DNA of 56,930 nt. It comes from Chthonomonas sp. UBA1950 (GTDB taxonomy: Bacteria; Armatimonadota; Fimbriimonadia; Fimbriimonadales; Fimbriimonadaceae). The notes under the pieces are model-generated. The model was not told where the DNA came from. It did no database searches and was given only the letters and a program-made list of their open reading frames with translations. Position numbers and translations under genes: made by a program. The DNA lies in the NCBI GenBank assembly GCA_002336105.1, contig DDEQ01000022.1:1-56930 (forward strand), in the 5' to 3' direction. Shown here one piece after another: positions 24,088-32,917 of the stretch; positions within the stretch are counted from its first letter, which is position 1; every line of letters begins with the position of its first letter.

Positions 24088-24723
24088 TTAGCCTTTGCCC
24101 TTTGTCTTTTCGGTTGTTCCGGCGCCTTTCGAACTAGGGACAACCTTGATCTTGATTTCCTTCTTCATGTCGATTGCGCCTGGCTCAGGAACCAGCAAAG
24201 TCATACCGCCCGTTCCCCATGGTCGTCGCTCTTTGCCTTCGTACCAATACTCGCCGGTTTCTAGTTTTCGGTCAAATTCACCGTAGAGGCGCATCGCTCC
24301 AAAGCCGGTGAACACTCCCTCGAGGTCGCGACCAAAAAACTGAACGGCGTTATAGGAACCTTCGACTACAATTTTGCCTGTTCCAAAGAAGACCTGCTTT
24401 TTTTGTGGTTTGTAATCTTTCTCTAGTCGCACATTGCCACTTGGGGTTACTTTGCCTTTAAGTCCGCTCACCAGCAAAGTGCCGTGGAAACTAACTTCGA
24501 GCTTTCCTTGAGCTGGCGAATCGCCACCGCCTAGAATTTTAAAGCTGCCAACTGTTGTATGAAAATGAACAGTGCCAAAATTATTGCTATTCATCGCAGG
24601 CGCGGTCTTTGACTTGGCGTCTGGCTTGTTCAGCTTAATAGTTTCTTTAGACTGTGGCCTGGCAGAACTGGGGGCTGCAATCAACGCAACCGAGAGGGCG
24701 ACTAATAAGTTTCTTGACAACAT
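24088..24723 (-). CDS. Hypothetical exported protein
   Basis: A 211-residue protein with a signal peptide (MLSRNLLVALSVALIAAPSSA) and a basic, Lys-rich mature protein. The middle is beta-rich with small repeats (GTVHFHTTVGSFKILGGG, GKLEVSFHGTLLVSGLKG, KQVFFGTGKIVVEGSY), as in a beta-helix or polymer-like sheet. An internal VPEPGA is not a PEP-CTERM signal because no membrane segment follows. The C-terminal tail is rich in Lys, Gly and Thr. No family is recognised. It is the upstream gene of a probable two-gene unit with the YprB-like gene. Confidence 0.7.
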   Translation of the reverse strand: MLSRNLLVALSVALIAAPSSARPQSKETIKLNKPDAKSKTAPAMNSNNFGTVHFHTTVGSFKILGGGDSPAQGKLEVSFHGTLLVSGLKGKVTPSGNVRLEKDYKPQKKQVFFGTGKIVVEGSYNAVQFFGRDLEGVFTGFGAMRLYGEFDRKLETGEYWYEGKERRPWGTGGMTLLVPEPGAIDMKKEIKIKVVPSSKGAGTTEKTKGKG

Positions 24724-24854
24724 GAGATCGTCTGTATTGCGAAGTTTATCTGATGGAACGCAGATTCTATTAAACTCGTTCCATTATTCGTGCCACGAAT
24801 AGTGAATACTTATAGTTCAGGCATAAGTTCGAGGCTTAGCATCTGGAGCACAAA

Positions 24855-25238
24855 ATGAAAACAGGCCCAATTATCACTGCTGTTATTGCGGTTGCGGCTA
24901 TGGGTGGCGTTGTCGCTGCCTTTGTCAATAACGCAAGTCCCTACGTGACCATCGCTCAGGCTAAACAATCTTCTGACGATCATCTTCACCTTTCCGGCGA
25001 TATCATCAAAGGCTCCGTGCGAAACAATCTTGTCACGCACACGCTTCTTTTTGATGTGAAAGACGCAGAAGGGCAGGTCGTTACTGTCGAACATAAAGGC
25101 GAAGTTCCAGGCAACATCAATGAAGCCACCCGAGTAGTTGCAATCGGCGGAATGAAAGGGACTAATTTCGAGAGCAGCAAACTCCTCGTCAAGTGCCCAT
25201 CGAAGTACGAAGCCAAGAAGGGCGAGGCTAAAGCCTAA
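24855..25238 (+). CDS. ccmE: CcmE-like cytochrome c maturation heme chaperone, CXXXY type
   Basis: CcmE passes heme to apocytochromes c at the outer face of the cytoplasmic membrane. This 127-residue protein has an N-terminal membrane anchor (about 5-25), then the OB-fold with the family phrases ASPYVTIAQA, HLHLSGDIIKGS, HTLLFDVKDAEGQVVTVEHKGEVPGN and GTNFESSKLLVKCPSKYE. The usual heme-binding His motif (HxxxY) is replaced by Cys114-x-x-x-Tyr118, the CXXXY form known from Desulfovibrio and archaea. No other ccm genes lie within this window. It is followed by a strong bidirectional terminator. Confidence 0.85.
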   Translation: MKTGPIITAVIAVAAMGGVVAAFVNNASPYVTIAQAKQSSDDHLHLSGDIIKGSVRNNLVTHTLLFDVKDAEGQVVTVEHKGEVPGNINEATRVVAIGGMKGTNFESSKLLVKCPSKYEAKKGEAKA

Positions 25239-25261
25239 GTCGATTCCTAAATTGAATTACT

Positions 25262-25300
25262 AAAAATCGCCTCTTCGCTTTGAGCGAAGAGGCGATTTTT
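25262..25300. terminator. Bidirectional intrinsic terminator
   Basis: An 18-base perfect stem (arms 25262-25279 and 25283-25300, core tcgcctcttcgct) with a 3-base loop. The arms begin with AAAAA and end with TTTTT, so each strand has a T-run. It lies between the convergent ccmE and GH94 genes and serves both. Confidence 0.92.
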
Positions 25301-25305
25301 ATTGC

Positions 25306-27501
25306 TTACTTAGCCGTTGGATACAACCATCGAGCGACACGCGCCATCCAAGACGCCGAACCGGTATACCAGGTCCAACCAGCTCTCCCCTCATAGGGTG
25401 AATCCGGACCGTCGATATTGCCGGGCATCACGTACGGTTCCGCTGCATATAGGTCGGCATCTTTCGCTGAGCGGACGGGTGGCAACATACCCTTGAAAAT
25501 GGCTTGAGCGGTTTCCAAGTCTCCCATCTTCGCAAAGGCCATAATCGCCCAAGTCGAGGCATGACTATAAACACCGCCGTTCTCGCGGAGACCCGGCGCG
25601 TATCGGGTGATGTATCCCACGTAATTGTTGACAACCGAAAATGCTGGAGCCAGGAGCAAAGCGCTATATTCCTTGACCAACTGCTCTTTAGCAGCAGCCA
25701 TAGCCTGCTTAGCACGATCCTCTGGGGCTATACCGGTAAGAACCGCCCATGTTTGCGGGTTCAAGAAAATTTTGCCTTGTGGTTCGGATTTTCCGCCGAG
25801 AGGGCGACCATCGTCTCGGGTGCCTTCGATGTACCACTCACCGTCCCAACCGTAAGTGTTGACGGCATGTTTCAGGGAATCTGCTTCCAACTGATATCGA
25901 TCAGCTAGTTCACTTAGTCCGACTTGCTGAAGAAATGGCTTCCACCGATTCAGAATGTCGAACAAGAACATGGCAACCCACACCGATTCACCCTTACCCT
26001 CGATTCCTGCATGGGACAACCCATCGTTCCAGTCACCTGCACCAAGAAGAGGAAGTTTTCGAGGCGACTGAAGAGAAAGACATCGCTCAATACCTTTCAG
26101 ACAATGCTCAAGCAACGAACCTTTAGTAACCGAAGGTTCATTTATCTCACGAGAGGGTTTTCCTGGCGAATATGGCAAGACTTCGTTGAGAGCTTTTACA
26201 TCACCGGTGCCCTCTAAATACGCCAAGGTACCGTAGCTAAGCCACAGGCAAGTGTCGCTGTGGTGGCTCTCAACACCCCATCCGATACTCGGATGCCACC
26301 AGTGTTTGACACTACCGTCTTCGAACATGGCTCCAGCATGGCGTCGTAGCTGTAAGAGTGTATTTTCCGGTTCACCAAGATCAAGAAACAGGAGGCTGTC
26401 TTGCAACTGATCTCGATGACCATACGCTCCGCCTTGCTGGTAGTAGGCGCATCGTGCGTAGATACGGCCTGCGATGGCTTGATACGGCAACCAAGTGTTT
26501 GCCATCACATCGACGGCGGGATCTCCAGATCGAACAGGATTCTGAGCACAACGTTTGAGCCAATAAGCCTTGGTTTCTGCCAGCTCGGATTTCGCTTTGG
26601 CGACGTCTAGGATTTCCGCCGTTTTCAAAGTAGCTTCAAGGTCTTGTCCCGCCGCAATCACGTGAGTGAGTTCTATTGTTTGGCCAGGAAGCACCTCAAT
26701 TTCGACAATCCCGACAGCTATAGGATCATCCCAACGCGGCGTGTCGCTCTTTGCTACTTCATGCGACAAACCAAAAGGTGCAGAAACGGTTCCGCAACGA
26801 CCAAGCCAAGCCTGCTTATCGGATAACCATTTAGCTTTTGCCCCATGCCAGGAGGAGACCACCCGAATCGGATCTTCTAGCGGATTACGTTCATTCTCGA
26901 CTAGATTGGGGTGTTTCCAAGCTACCAATTTGCCATCGATAACTTGGTTCTCTGTAAACAACCGGTGGAACTCACGATGCCAATCGCCGATGCCTCCGAG
27001 TTGCAGCTCTTGATACGACGCCAAACGCAGTTTCTTGACTTGATCAGACTTGTTTGTAATTGAAACAAGCCATACCTCGGCGTCGTGCTCCATCGGCACA
27101 AATACGGTCTGTCGAACCCTCAGTGAGCGAAATTCGCGCGTAAATGTCGTGTATCCAAGGCCATGCTCTGCCTCGTCAACCTCGGCAGATTTTCTAGTCG
27201 GCTGATAGGTAGTCGACCATAAATCATCTGGTTCGTCAAGATCCTGAACATAAACAAATCGGCCCATTGAGTCCGATACCAAATCTTGTTCCCAACGAGA
27301 GATTCGATAAAGCTGACAGTTATCGAACCAAGAAAATCCGCCGCCGACCTGGCTAAGGACAAGGCCATATCGGTCATTTGACAGAACGTTCGCCCAAGGC
27401 CTCGGAGTCAATACATCCTTGATCGTAAACGCTCCAGTTCCGAGCTGAAACTCACCGTATTTGTTGCGCAATTCGCACGCTAATGTTTCCCCTTTGAACA
27501 T
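25306..27501 (-). CDS. GH94 family glycoside phosphorylase (cellobiose/cellobionate-phosphorylase-like)
   Basis: Family enzymes split beta-glucosides such as cellobiose with phosphate, giving glucose-1-phosphate, in the cytoplasm. The 731-residue protein starts at the ATG at 27499-27501 (MFKGETLACELRNKYGEFQL). A TTG 15 codons upstream is less likely. The N-terminal beta-sandwich shows TPRPWANVLSNDRYG and GGGFSWFDNCQLYRISRW. The (alpha/alpha)6 barrel has YGHRDQLQDS, HWWHPSIGWGVESHHSD and the catalytic GDWNDG at 489-494. The C-terminal NPQTWAVL and NIDGPDSPYEGRAGWTWYTGSASW segments are typical. No signal peptide is present. Exact donor specificity (cellobiose, laminaribiose, cellobionate) is not readable. 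Confidence 0.92.
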   Translation of the reverse strand: MFKGETLACELRNKYGEFQLGTGAFTIKDVLTPRPWANVLSNDRYGLVLSQVGGGFSWFDNCQLYRISRWEQDLVSDSMGRFVYVQDLDEPDDLWSTTYQPTRKSAEVDEAEHGLGYTTFTREFRSLRVRQTVFVPMEHDAEVWLVSITNKSDQVKKLRLASYQELQLGGIGDWHREFHRLFTENQVIDGKLVAWKHPNLVENERNPLEDPIRVVSSWHGAKAKWLSDKQAWLGRCGTVSAPFGLSHEVAKSDTPRWDDPIAVGIVEIEVLPGQTIELTHVIAAGQDLEATLKTAEILDVAKAKSELAETKAYWLKRCAQNPVRSGDPAVDVMANTWLPYQAIAGRIYARCAYYQQGGAYGHRDQLQDSLLFLDLGEPENTLLQLRRHAGAMFEDGSVKHWWHPSIGWGVESHHSDTCLWLSYGTLAYLEGTGDVKALNEVLPYSPGKPSREINEPSVTKGSLLEHCLKGIERCLSLQSPRKLPLLGAGDWNDGLSHAGIEGKGESVWVAMFLFDILNRWKPFLQQVGLSELADRYQLEADSLKHAVNTYGWDGEWYIEGTRDDGRPLGGKSEPQGKIFLNPQTWAVLTGIAPEDRAKQAMAAAKEQLVKEYSALLLAPAFSVVNNYVGYITRYAPGLRENGGVYSHASTWAIMAFAKMGDLETAQAIFKGMLPPVRSAKDADLYAAEPYVMPGNIDGPDSPYEGRAGWTWYTGSASWMARVARWLYPTAK

Positions 27502-27831
27502 ATGATTGAGATGATAGCCTAGTTTTTTGCTGAATCGTATCAGCAACCTGAATTTGCCCCGAATTGCTTGCTTTCGCGGAGAGAATCAGGGTTTATGTCG
27601 GGATGAGAGAACTTGCCGGGTAACCGACTACACAGAGCCTGGCTCAGAGGATTTGTTGCTCCGATTGAATTGAGGAACTTCCTTCGAGATATCGATTCCC
27701 CATGATTTCGGACACTTCTGGACATTTTCACCACAAATACCGTTTATCCGTGACTGCCGGATTGTCCAGAGCGCACCGTGCTTTGACTCCAGAACCATGA
27801 ACCACTTGACGGCGCTTGAGTAACACGACTC
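27502..27831. other. Intergenic stretch upstream of the GH94 gene
   Basis: About 330 bases that should hold the GH94 promoter. Two short open frames on the minus strand (27540-27734 and 27744-27926) have no ribosome site and no protein-like composition. I see no clear repeat or RNA gene. Confidence 0.45.
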
Positions 27832-28035
27832 CTATTTGGGTGTGTCTGCCCTGCACCGGAGACTAAGAGACAGAGCGCGAGCGACATCCTCCTTTGGCAT
27901 TCCTCTAAAGTTTTGAACTTCGCCAAGGCTTTGTTCTAGTTCTTCGAGTTCATCGGAACCGAAAAACCTGCGAGCAAAAAGCGCTAGCCCAACCACGAAC
28001 AATTTGAGCATTACACTGCCTACGAAACTCTTCAT
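27832..28035 (-). CDS. Possible small membrane protein
   Basis: A 67-residue frame with a plausible layout: MKSFVGSVMLKLFVVGLALFARRFF is a short positively flanked hydrophobic anchor, followed by an acidic helix (GSDELEELEQSLGEVQ) and a polar C-terminus. The ATG at 28035 is chosen over a GTG seven codons upstream. It is divergent from the membrane protein gene at 28143. No family is recognised and the ribosome site is weak, so it remains tentative. Confidence 0.35.
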   Translation of the reverse strand: MKSFVGSVMLKLFVVGLALFARRFFGSDELEELEQSLGEVQNFRGMPKEDVARALSLSLRCRADTPK

Positions 28036-28142
28036 CCAGCGAAGCGTGCCTAGCACTAATGCTAGCGTCCTGCATTACATCACCCGATGAATCAGAAAAG
28101 GTTGAGCGCAGTGCGGCGCAAGCGGATAAACTAATAACTACC

Positions 28143-28424
28143 ATGCTGAATCGACTGATGAAGAACAGCTTGTTTTGGACAGGCGTTGTCATTGTGGTGA
28201 TCGGCGTCGGTCTGATGATCGCTGGAGTTGACCTAATCGCTGGCCTTTGCGCACTCATCGGACTCGGATGCGCGCTCGGCGGCGTCGCACAAGCGTCAAA
28301 GATTCCACCCGAAACAAAGAGTTTTACAGACTTCGACTCCAACCCAACTGTGATCGACCTCGACAGTGGTGAAGTAGTCACGAGCGCGAAGAAGAAAAAG
28401 AAGATCGTAGATCTCGACTCCTGA
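28143..28424 (+). CDS. Small hypothetical membrane protein
   Basis: A 93-residue protein with two adjacent hydrophobic helices (about LFWTGVVIVVIGVGLMIAGV and LIAGLCALIGLGCALGGVA). The polar tail repeats nearly the same phrase twice, VIDLDSGE and KIVDLDS, separated by KKKKK. The start is placed at the ATG at 28143; Met at 28158 would also fit, while the longer frame from 28059 adds an implausible polar extension. It lies 23 bp upstream of the DUF4838 gene and may be cotranscribed. No known family. Confidence 0.6.
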   Translation: MLNRLMKNSLFWTGVVIVVIGVGLMIAGVDLIAGLCALIGLGCALGGVAQASKIPPETKSFTDFDSNPTVIDLDSGEVVTSAKKKKKIVDLDS

Positions 28425-28447
28425 GCTTAATCTAGCTAGAATGGGCC

Positions 28448-30733
28448 ATGCAGTGTTGTGTAGCCCTTTTTCTTGCGGTCTGTCATCAGAGTAGCGCAGG
28501 AGTAGTGACCTATTCCAAATCATCGCCACTCGTCATTGTCACGCAGCCCTCTGCATCTCTTCAAGAAAAACTTGCCGCCAAGGAACTAGCTGCTTGGTTA
28601 GAAAAAATCGTTAGCCAGCCTATCAAACAAATTCAAACTACTGTTGCTCCGCACAACTCAATTGTAGTAGGTCAAGGCACGCTCGCACGACAGTTATTGC
28701 CTAAGCTGAATTGGGAGAATCTTGATGACGAAGAAGTTGTGATCCAGTCGGTTGGATCAAGCGTCGTTATTGCTGGTGGCCGTCCACGCGGAACCATATA
28801 TGCCGTCAATCGTTTTCTGAACCGCCAAGGAGTTCGATGGTGGACGCCGTGGGCAACAACCGTTCCCCACAAAAGTGTCCTGCAATGGAAAGGACTGAGT
28901 ATCCGTGAAACTCCAACCTTTGAAGCACGAGACCCATTCTGGTTCCATGCTTTTGATCGAGACTGGGCCAGGAGAAACAACGCAAACAGCATGCATTCGA
29001 GGCTGACAGAGGAAGACGGCGGAAAGATTACCTATGAAGGTTTCGTCCACACTTACTACCCACTCGTTCCTACATCGAAATACTTTTCCGTTCATCCAGA
29101 GTGGTACAGCGAAATCAACGGAAAACGAACTGGTGAGAATGCGCAACTGTGTACGACTAACCCGGCTTTGAGAGATTTTGTTGTCGACCAAGTCAGATCA
29201 TTGCTTGAAAAGAACCCGTCGGTTCGAATCGTCTCGGTCAGTCAGAACGACTGTTACAATCCGTGCCAGTGCGAAAAGTGTCGTGCGCTTTATCAAGCAG
29301 AAGGTTCGGAATCAGCAGGTGTACTTAGTTTGGCTAACTATGTAGCTGAGAAGATTGAAAAGGATTATCCAAAAGTTGCTATTGACACCTTAGCCTATCA
29401 ATGGAGTCGGCATGCACCCAAGTCCATGAAGCCACGACCGAACGTAATCGTTAGGTTGTGTAGCATTGAGTGCGGCTTTTCTAAGCCACTCACCGATCCG
29501 TCCAACAGCACGTTTATGAAGGATGTTGTCGACTGGAGCAGGCTCACCAAACGGCTTTATGTTTGGAATTACGTTACAGATTTTCCGAACTATATGCAGC
29601 CGTTCCCAAATTGGTTTGTGATCGGCCCCAATGAACGGTTCTTTGCTGATAACGGCGTAAAAGGCCTTTTCGAGCAAGGCGCGTACCAGTCATACGGATC
29701 TTCCATGGCTGAACTTCACGCATGGGTTCAGGCACAACTCCTGTGGAATCCGCATCAAGATGACCGTGAACTCATTCGAGAGTTTCTTAAAGGCTATTAC
29801 GGAAAAGCCGCTCCACACATTGAGACTTACATGAACTTGCTGGCAAACAAAGCCAGCAAAACGCAAATGGGAATCTGGGTCGGACCAGACGCCAAGTTCT
29901 TCGACGCCAAAACGATCTTGATGTGTGAAAAGTATTGGCAAGAAGCCGAGAAGGCGGTCTCGAAAGAACCTGAGGTTTTGTGGCGAGTCCGTATCGGACA
30001 CCTCGCGCTTCGATATGTGATTCTGAGTCGGTGGGTCCAGCTAAGGCGCGATGCACAACAGTACGGCCTCAAATGGGAATTGCCAGAATCGAGAAAAGTC
30101 GTTGCAGACGACTGGATCAAACTAGCAAAGAGCCCAGGACCGGTCGGTTGGTCGCCCATCACGATGATGAACGAGAGTGGATATACGCCTGAGCAATGGA
30201 TCAAGCGATTTGAATTCGATCCACTTCCACCGACCCCTGTCAACCGTGTCAAAGAGAACAGCCTACCAAAGGATATTGTCGTACCAGATGGCGCGAAGAC
30301 AGTAGTCGTTCAAGATGATGAAGCGAAGCTCTATAACGAAGGTGACTGGGCCGAATTCCGTCAGGATGTCTTTGCTTCCGATCATGCCGCAGCACGATTA
30401 GCGGGTACAAACCACGAATGGGCATTTCAGCTTCCTGCCTTAAAATTGCCAGAGCAAATTTTCAAAGGAAAATGGAAGGTGTACTTGGTAGCGCGAGTTG
30501 AACCTGGAGCGGACCTTACGAAAACAGCTTTTACCGCTGGAGTTTATAGCGAGGATTCCCAAAAGGGCTTAGGGGGAGCATCGCCCACCTGCGTCGAAAT
30601 GGGAAAGAACTATCGGTCTGTCTTGCTCACAACAACCTCTCTTAGCAAAGGAAGTTATGTTTGGGCAGCCGCAGCAGACTCGAACTCAAAAGCTGTTTGG
30701 ATTGATCGGGTGGTGTTCGTTCAAGACAAATAG
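28448..30733 (+). CDS. Exported DUF4838 protein (alpha-glucuronidase-related)
   Basis: A 761-residue protein with a signal peptide (MQCCVALFLAVCHQSSA). About 20-140 is an N-terminal domain of the kind found in GH67 and GH20 enzymes (AAKELAAWLEKIV, IVVGQG, GTIYAVNRFLNRQGVRWWTP). The central part, about 170-460, is DUF4838 (PEWYSEINGKR, VSQNDCYNPCQCEKC, YQWSRHAPKSMKPRPNVIVRLC, GLFEQGAYQSYGSSMAELHAWVQAQLLW). About 600-761 forms a beta-rich C-terminal module like a carbohydrate-binding domain. The family is common in plant-polysaccharide degraders and is presumed to be a glycoside hydrolase; its activity is not settled. Located outside the cytoplasm. Confidence 0.82.
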   Translation: MQCCVALFLAVCHQSSAGVVTYSKSSPLVIVTQPSASLQEKLAAKELAAWLEKIVSQPIKQIQTTVAPHNSIVVGQGTLARQLLPKLNWENLDDEEVVIQSVGSSVVIAGGRPRGTIYAVNRFLNRQGVRWWTPWATTVPHKSVLQWKGLSIRETPTFEARDPFWFHAFDRDWARRNNANSMHSRLTEEDGGKITYEGFVHTYYPLVPTSKYFSVHPEWYSEINGKRTGENAQLCTTNPALRDFVVDQVRSLLEKNPSVRIVSVSQNDCYNPCQCEKCRALYQAEGSESAGVLSLANYVAEKIEKDYPKVAIDTLAYQWSRHAPKSMKPRPNVIVRLCSIECGFSKPLTDPSNSTFMKDVVDWSRLTKRLYVWNYVTDFPNYMQPFPNWFVIGPNERFFADNGVKGLFEQGAYQSYGSSMAELHAWVQAQLLWNPHQDDRELIREFLKGYYGKAAPHIETYMNLLANKASKTQMGIWVGPDAKFFDAKTILMCEKYWQEAEKAVSKEPEVLWRVRIGHLALRYVILSRWVQLRRDAQQYGLKWELPESRKVVADDWIKLAKSPGPVGWSPITMMNESGYTPEQWIKRFEFDPLPPTPVNRVKENSLPKDIVVPDGAKTVVVQDDEAKLYNEGDWAEFRQDVFASDHAAARLAGTNHEWAFQLPALKLPEQIFKGKWKVYLVARVEPGADLTKTAFTAGVYSEDSQKGLGGASPTCVEMGKNYRSVLLTTTSLSKGSYVWAAAADSNSKAVWIDRVVFVQDK

Positions 30734-31082
30734 TTCTGTATTTTAATCTCAGAAAATGGGGCCAAAGAAGCAAACCGCTAGGACGACGAGGCGCACGTGT
30801 ATCTTGCCAGTAGCACCCTAGATGAAACCGACGGGATCGCCTATGAGCAGGGTTATCCGTCGTGCTTTCCTCATCCGTTGATCCAAGTCGTGGGCCATTT
30901 TTTGAGATTCAGATGGATCAGGTGTCATGGTCACGGCCAGCCTCGATCATGGCATAAACTGACGACTGTCCTCACTGGGAATGCCACGAATGTTATCCAT
31001 GAGAGATCCTTCTTGTTAGGCTTTTGTTAAGGTATTTGACACCTTAACAATTGCTTATCAACAGACAATCACACTTTCGACC
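30734..31082. other. Intergenic stretch upstream of the first pseudopilin gene
   Basis: 349 bases with one noteworthy element, the inverted repeat at 31024-31050. An open frame at 30797-31030 has a His/Arg/Trp-rich product with no ribosome site and is not called. No terminator is evident after the DUF4838 gene. Confidence 0.5.
31024..31050. promoter_or_regulatory. Inverted repeat upstream of a pseudopilin gene
   Basis: Perfect 10-bp arms, ttgttaaggt and accttaacaa, around a 7-base spacer. The second half overlaps TTGACA at 31036-31041, which resembles a -35 box, but no convincing -10 box follows at normal spacing. It lies 32 bp before the pseudopilin ATG and could be an operator or a leader hairpin. 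Confidence 0.45.
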
Positions 31083-31904
31083 ATGCAGTTGAAGAGAGCA
31101 TTTACGCTTATCGAACTCCTTGTTGTTATTGCAATTATCGCTATTCTCGCAGCTATTTTATTCCCGGTATTTGCACAAGCTAAAGCCGCAGCTAAAAAGA
31201 CGGTGGCCCTGAGCAACCTGAAGCAGATGGGAGTTGCTACCCAACTCTACATGGATGATTGGAACGACACAATCAGCCGAAACTGGTACGAGTGGCACGT
31301 CGATCTCATGCCCTATGTGAAGAGCATCGATATGTTCACAGACCCTATGTCTGCCGCGCCAAAACCTTACAAGAAGACCTATACGAACTACGTTTTCACA
31401 GCGGCACTCGCGGGTGATGCAGGTGTTACTGGCGACTTCTACACGAACGTTCCTGCAGGAACCAGCACATACGCTGGAACTGATCGTCCAGCGCTTTGGG
31501 GACACTTTGCTCGAAACGATGAGCTTATCCACAACTTCGGGTTCGCAGGTAACCAGGGTGGAACATACGGCAACAGTTCTTCAAACGCTTCGACTTGGCA
31601 GTTCACATCAGCGGCAATTCTATACCTGTGCACAAGAGACGGGCGAGAATCAAAGAACAATGGCTTCGGAAAGCCAAACGCTCCCTACTTCAACCCTGGT
31701 AGCACGAACTGGCAGAACATCTTTGACCAGACGAGCTACCGACACAGCGATGGAAGCGTTTTCTGTATGCTCGATGGCCATGCAATGTACAAGAAAGCCG
31801 TATGGATGCAGTCAGTCGAAGGCAAGAAGGCGTTCAACATTGCTTGTTTGCAAGTTCCAAACAATGTCAACTGGTCGTCTTCAAACTGCACCTACTCTGA
31901 GTAG
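31083..31904 (+). CDS. Type IV pseudopilin-like protein (prepilin N-terminal methylation domain)
   Basis: A 273-residue secreted protein with a class III leader: a short basic stretch (MQLKRA) then FTLIELLVVIAIIAIL, cut after the leader Ala and methylated at Phe, with Glu at +5. FPVFAQAKAAAKK follows the hydrophobic helix, the phrase that marks Armatimonadota and planctomycete-type pseudopilins. The C-terminal region has the H-x-DG-type segment RHSDGSVFCMLDGHAMYKK. These proteins are processed by prepilin peptidase and assembled by type II secretion or pilus-like machines. A strong terminator follows at 31921. One of three such genes in this window. Confidence 0.9.
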   Translation: MQLKRAFTLIELLVVIAIIAILAAILFPVFAQAKAAAKKTVALSNLKQMGVATQLYMDDWNDTISRNWYEWHVDLMPYVKSIDMFTDPMSAAPKPYKKTYTNYVFTAALAGDAGVTGDFYTNVPAGTSTYAGTDRPALWGHFARNDELIHNFGFAGNQGGTYGNSSSNASTWQFTSAAILYLCTRDGRESKNNGFGKPNAPYFNPGSTNWQNIFDQTSYRHSDGSVFCMLDGHAMYKKAVWMQSVEGKKAFNIACLQVPNNVNWSSSNCTYSE

Positions 31905-31920
31905 TACCTAGACAAATTAA

Positions 31921-31960
31921 AAGAACCCGGTCAAGCTTTGTGCTGACCGGGTTCTTTTGT
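31921..31960. terminator. Bidirectional intrinsic terminator
   Basis: A 13-bp perfect stem (aagaacccggtca / tgaccgggttctt) with a 10-base loop, followed by TTTTG on the plus strand. Upstream A residues give a matching T-run on the minus strand. It separates two convergent pseudopilin genes. Confidence 0.9.
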
Positions 31961-31961
31961 A

Positions 31962-32696
31962 TTAGCTTGGGCAGTTGAGATGCCACGGCGTTCGGTCGGG
32001 CCGTCCTGGAGTCGCTGGCAAAGGGAAATTCCTCATTAGGTCAACTCCTGACCAAGGGAGCCCACACGGATCGCTAAGTATTCGACCTTTAGGTTGCCAC
32101 TTCGCATGACCGTCAAAGAAAGTCATATTGACGCCTCCGCCCTGTAGGTCTAGGGCTAACACAGCCGGTCCCGTACCCTTTGCGTATAAATTCTTGGGAG
32201 GCTCGAACCATGAGTCGTCGTAGATGCCGTTCTTCACCGTCACGTGCACAACTTCAGAAGGGTTTTGGACTGAGGATTCGCCCAACCCTTCAAGTGCGCG
32301 ATTGGCTACATAACTTCGAGGAACGAACGGACGTCCGGATTGCCCATCTTCAAGTGCATGAGGCCGTCTTCCAGAATCACTTGGCGAGACGAGGATAGCA
32401 ATCGATTTGACGTACGGCTGAATCTGATTCCACCAACGATTCTCGCGAGTTGCTCCAAATGGGACCAGCGGTTGAACCCGTGAAACATCAACGTCATGCG
32501 CGAAAAAGAAGTTTGTGCCATCGCAATCATCTCGGTACATCGTTAGGCCAATACCGATTTGTCTCTGATTCGACAAACACGAAGCCTTCTTGGCAGCGAT
32601 TTTAGCTTGGGCGAATACAGGAAATAGAATCGCTGCAAGGATTGCGATAATCGCAATAACAACAAGGAGTTCAATCAAGGTAAATGCCCGATTCAT
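31962..32696 (-). CDS. Type IV pseudopilin-like protein (prepilin N-terminal methylation domain)
   Basis: A 244-residue protein with the minimal leader MNRA, then FTLIELLVVIAIIAIL and FPVFAQAKIAAKKASC. The globular part holds GIGLTMYRDDCDGTN and a C-terminal NMTFFDGHAKWQPKGR segment, the DG-H-A-K pattern of this family. It converges with the pseudopilin at 31083 across a shared terminator. The two are clearly related but differ in their distal halves, so they are paralogues rather than a recent duplicate. Confidence 0.9.
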   Translation of the reverse strand: MNRAFTLIELLVVIAIIAILAAILFPVFAQAKIAAKKASCLSNQRQIGIGLTMYRDDCDGTNFFFAHDVDVSRVQPLVPFGATRENRWWNQIQPYVKSIAILVSPSDSGRRPHALEDGQSGRPFVPRSYVANRALEGLGESSVQNPSEVVHVTVKNGIYDDSWFEPPKNLYAKGTGPAVLALDLQGGGVNMTFFDGHAKWQPKGRILSDPCGLPWSGVDLMRNFPLPATPGRPDRTPWHLNCPS

Positions 32697-32917
32697 AGTC
32701 CATTATGGCGACAGAAAGACCTAGAAGTGGCCTAAAGAGGCCAAATGCGCGTGTATCCGACTGCAACCTTAAAATGATTGGGTCAGCTCATCTGAGTAAC
32801 CGCCGATTTTTTGCAATAAACTATCATTAATCGAATCACGTATAAACGCGAGTCCCAACGGCATGGAACTTGCGGAGTTCTTACGAACTCGTCAATCGTG
32901 ATGAGGGGAGAACTTCA

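Noticed and set aside
24088..24723. VPEPGA motif suggesting a PEP-CTERM protein
   Set aside because: It is internal and lacks the following hydrophobic segment and basic end needed for sorting.
27540..27926. Two minus-strand open frames upstream of GH94
   Set aside because: Composition not protein-like, no ribosome sites, no recognisable motif.
30797..31030. Open frame of 77 aa upstream of the first pseudopilin gene
   Set aside because: No ribosome binding site, unusual His/Arg/Trp composition, no domain; treated as chance.
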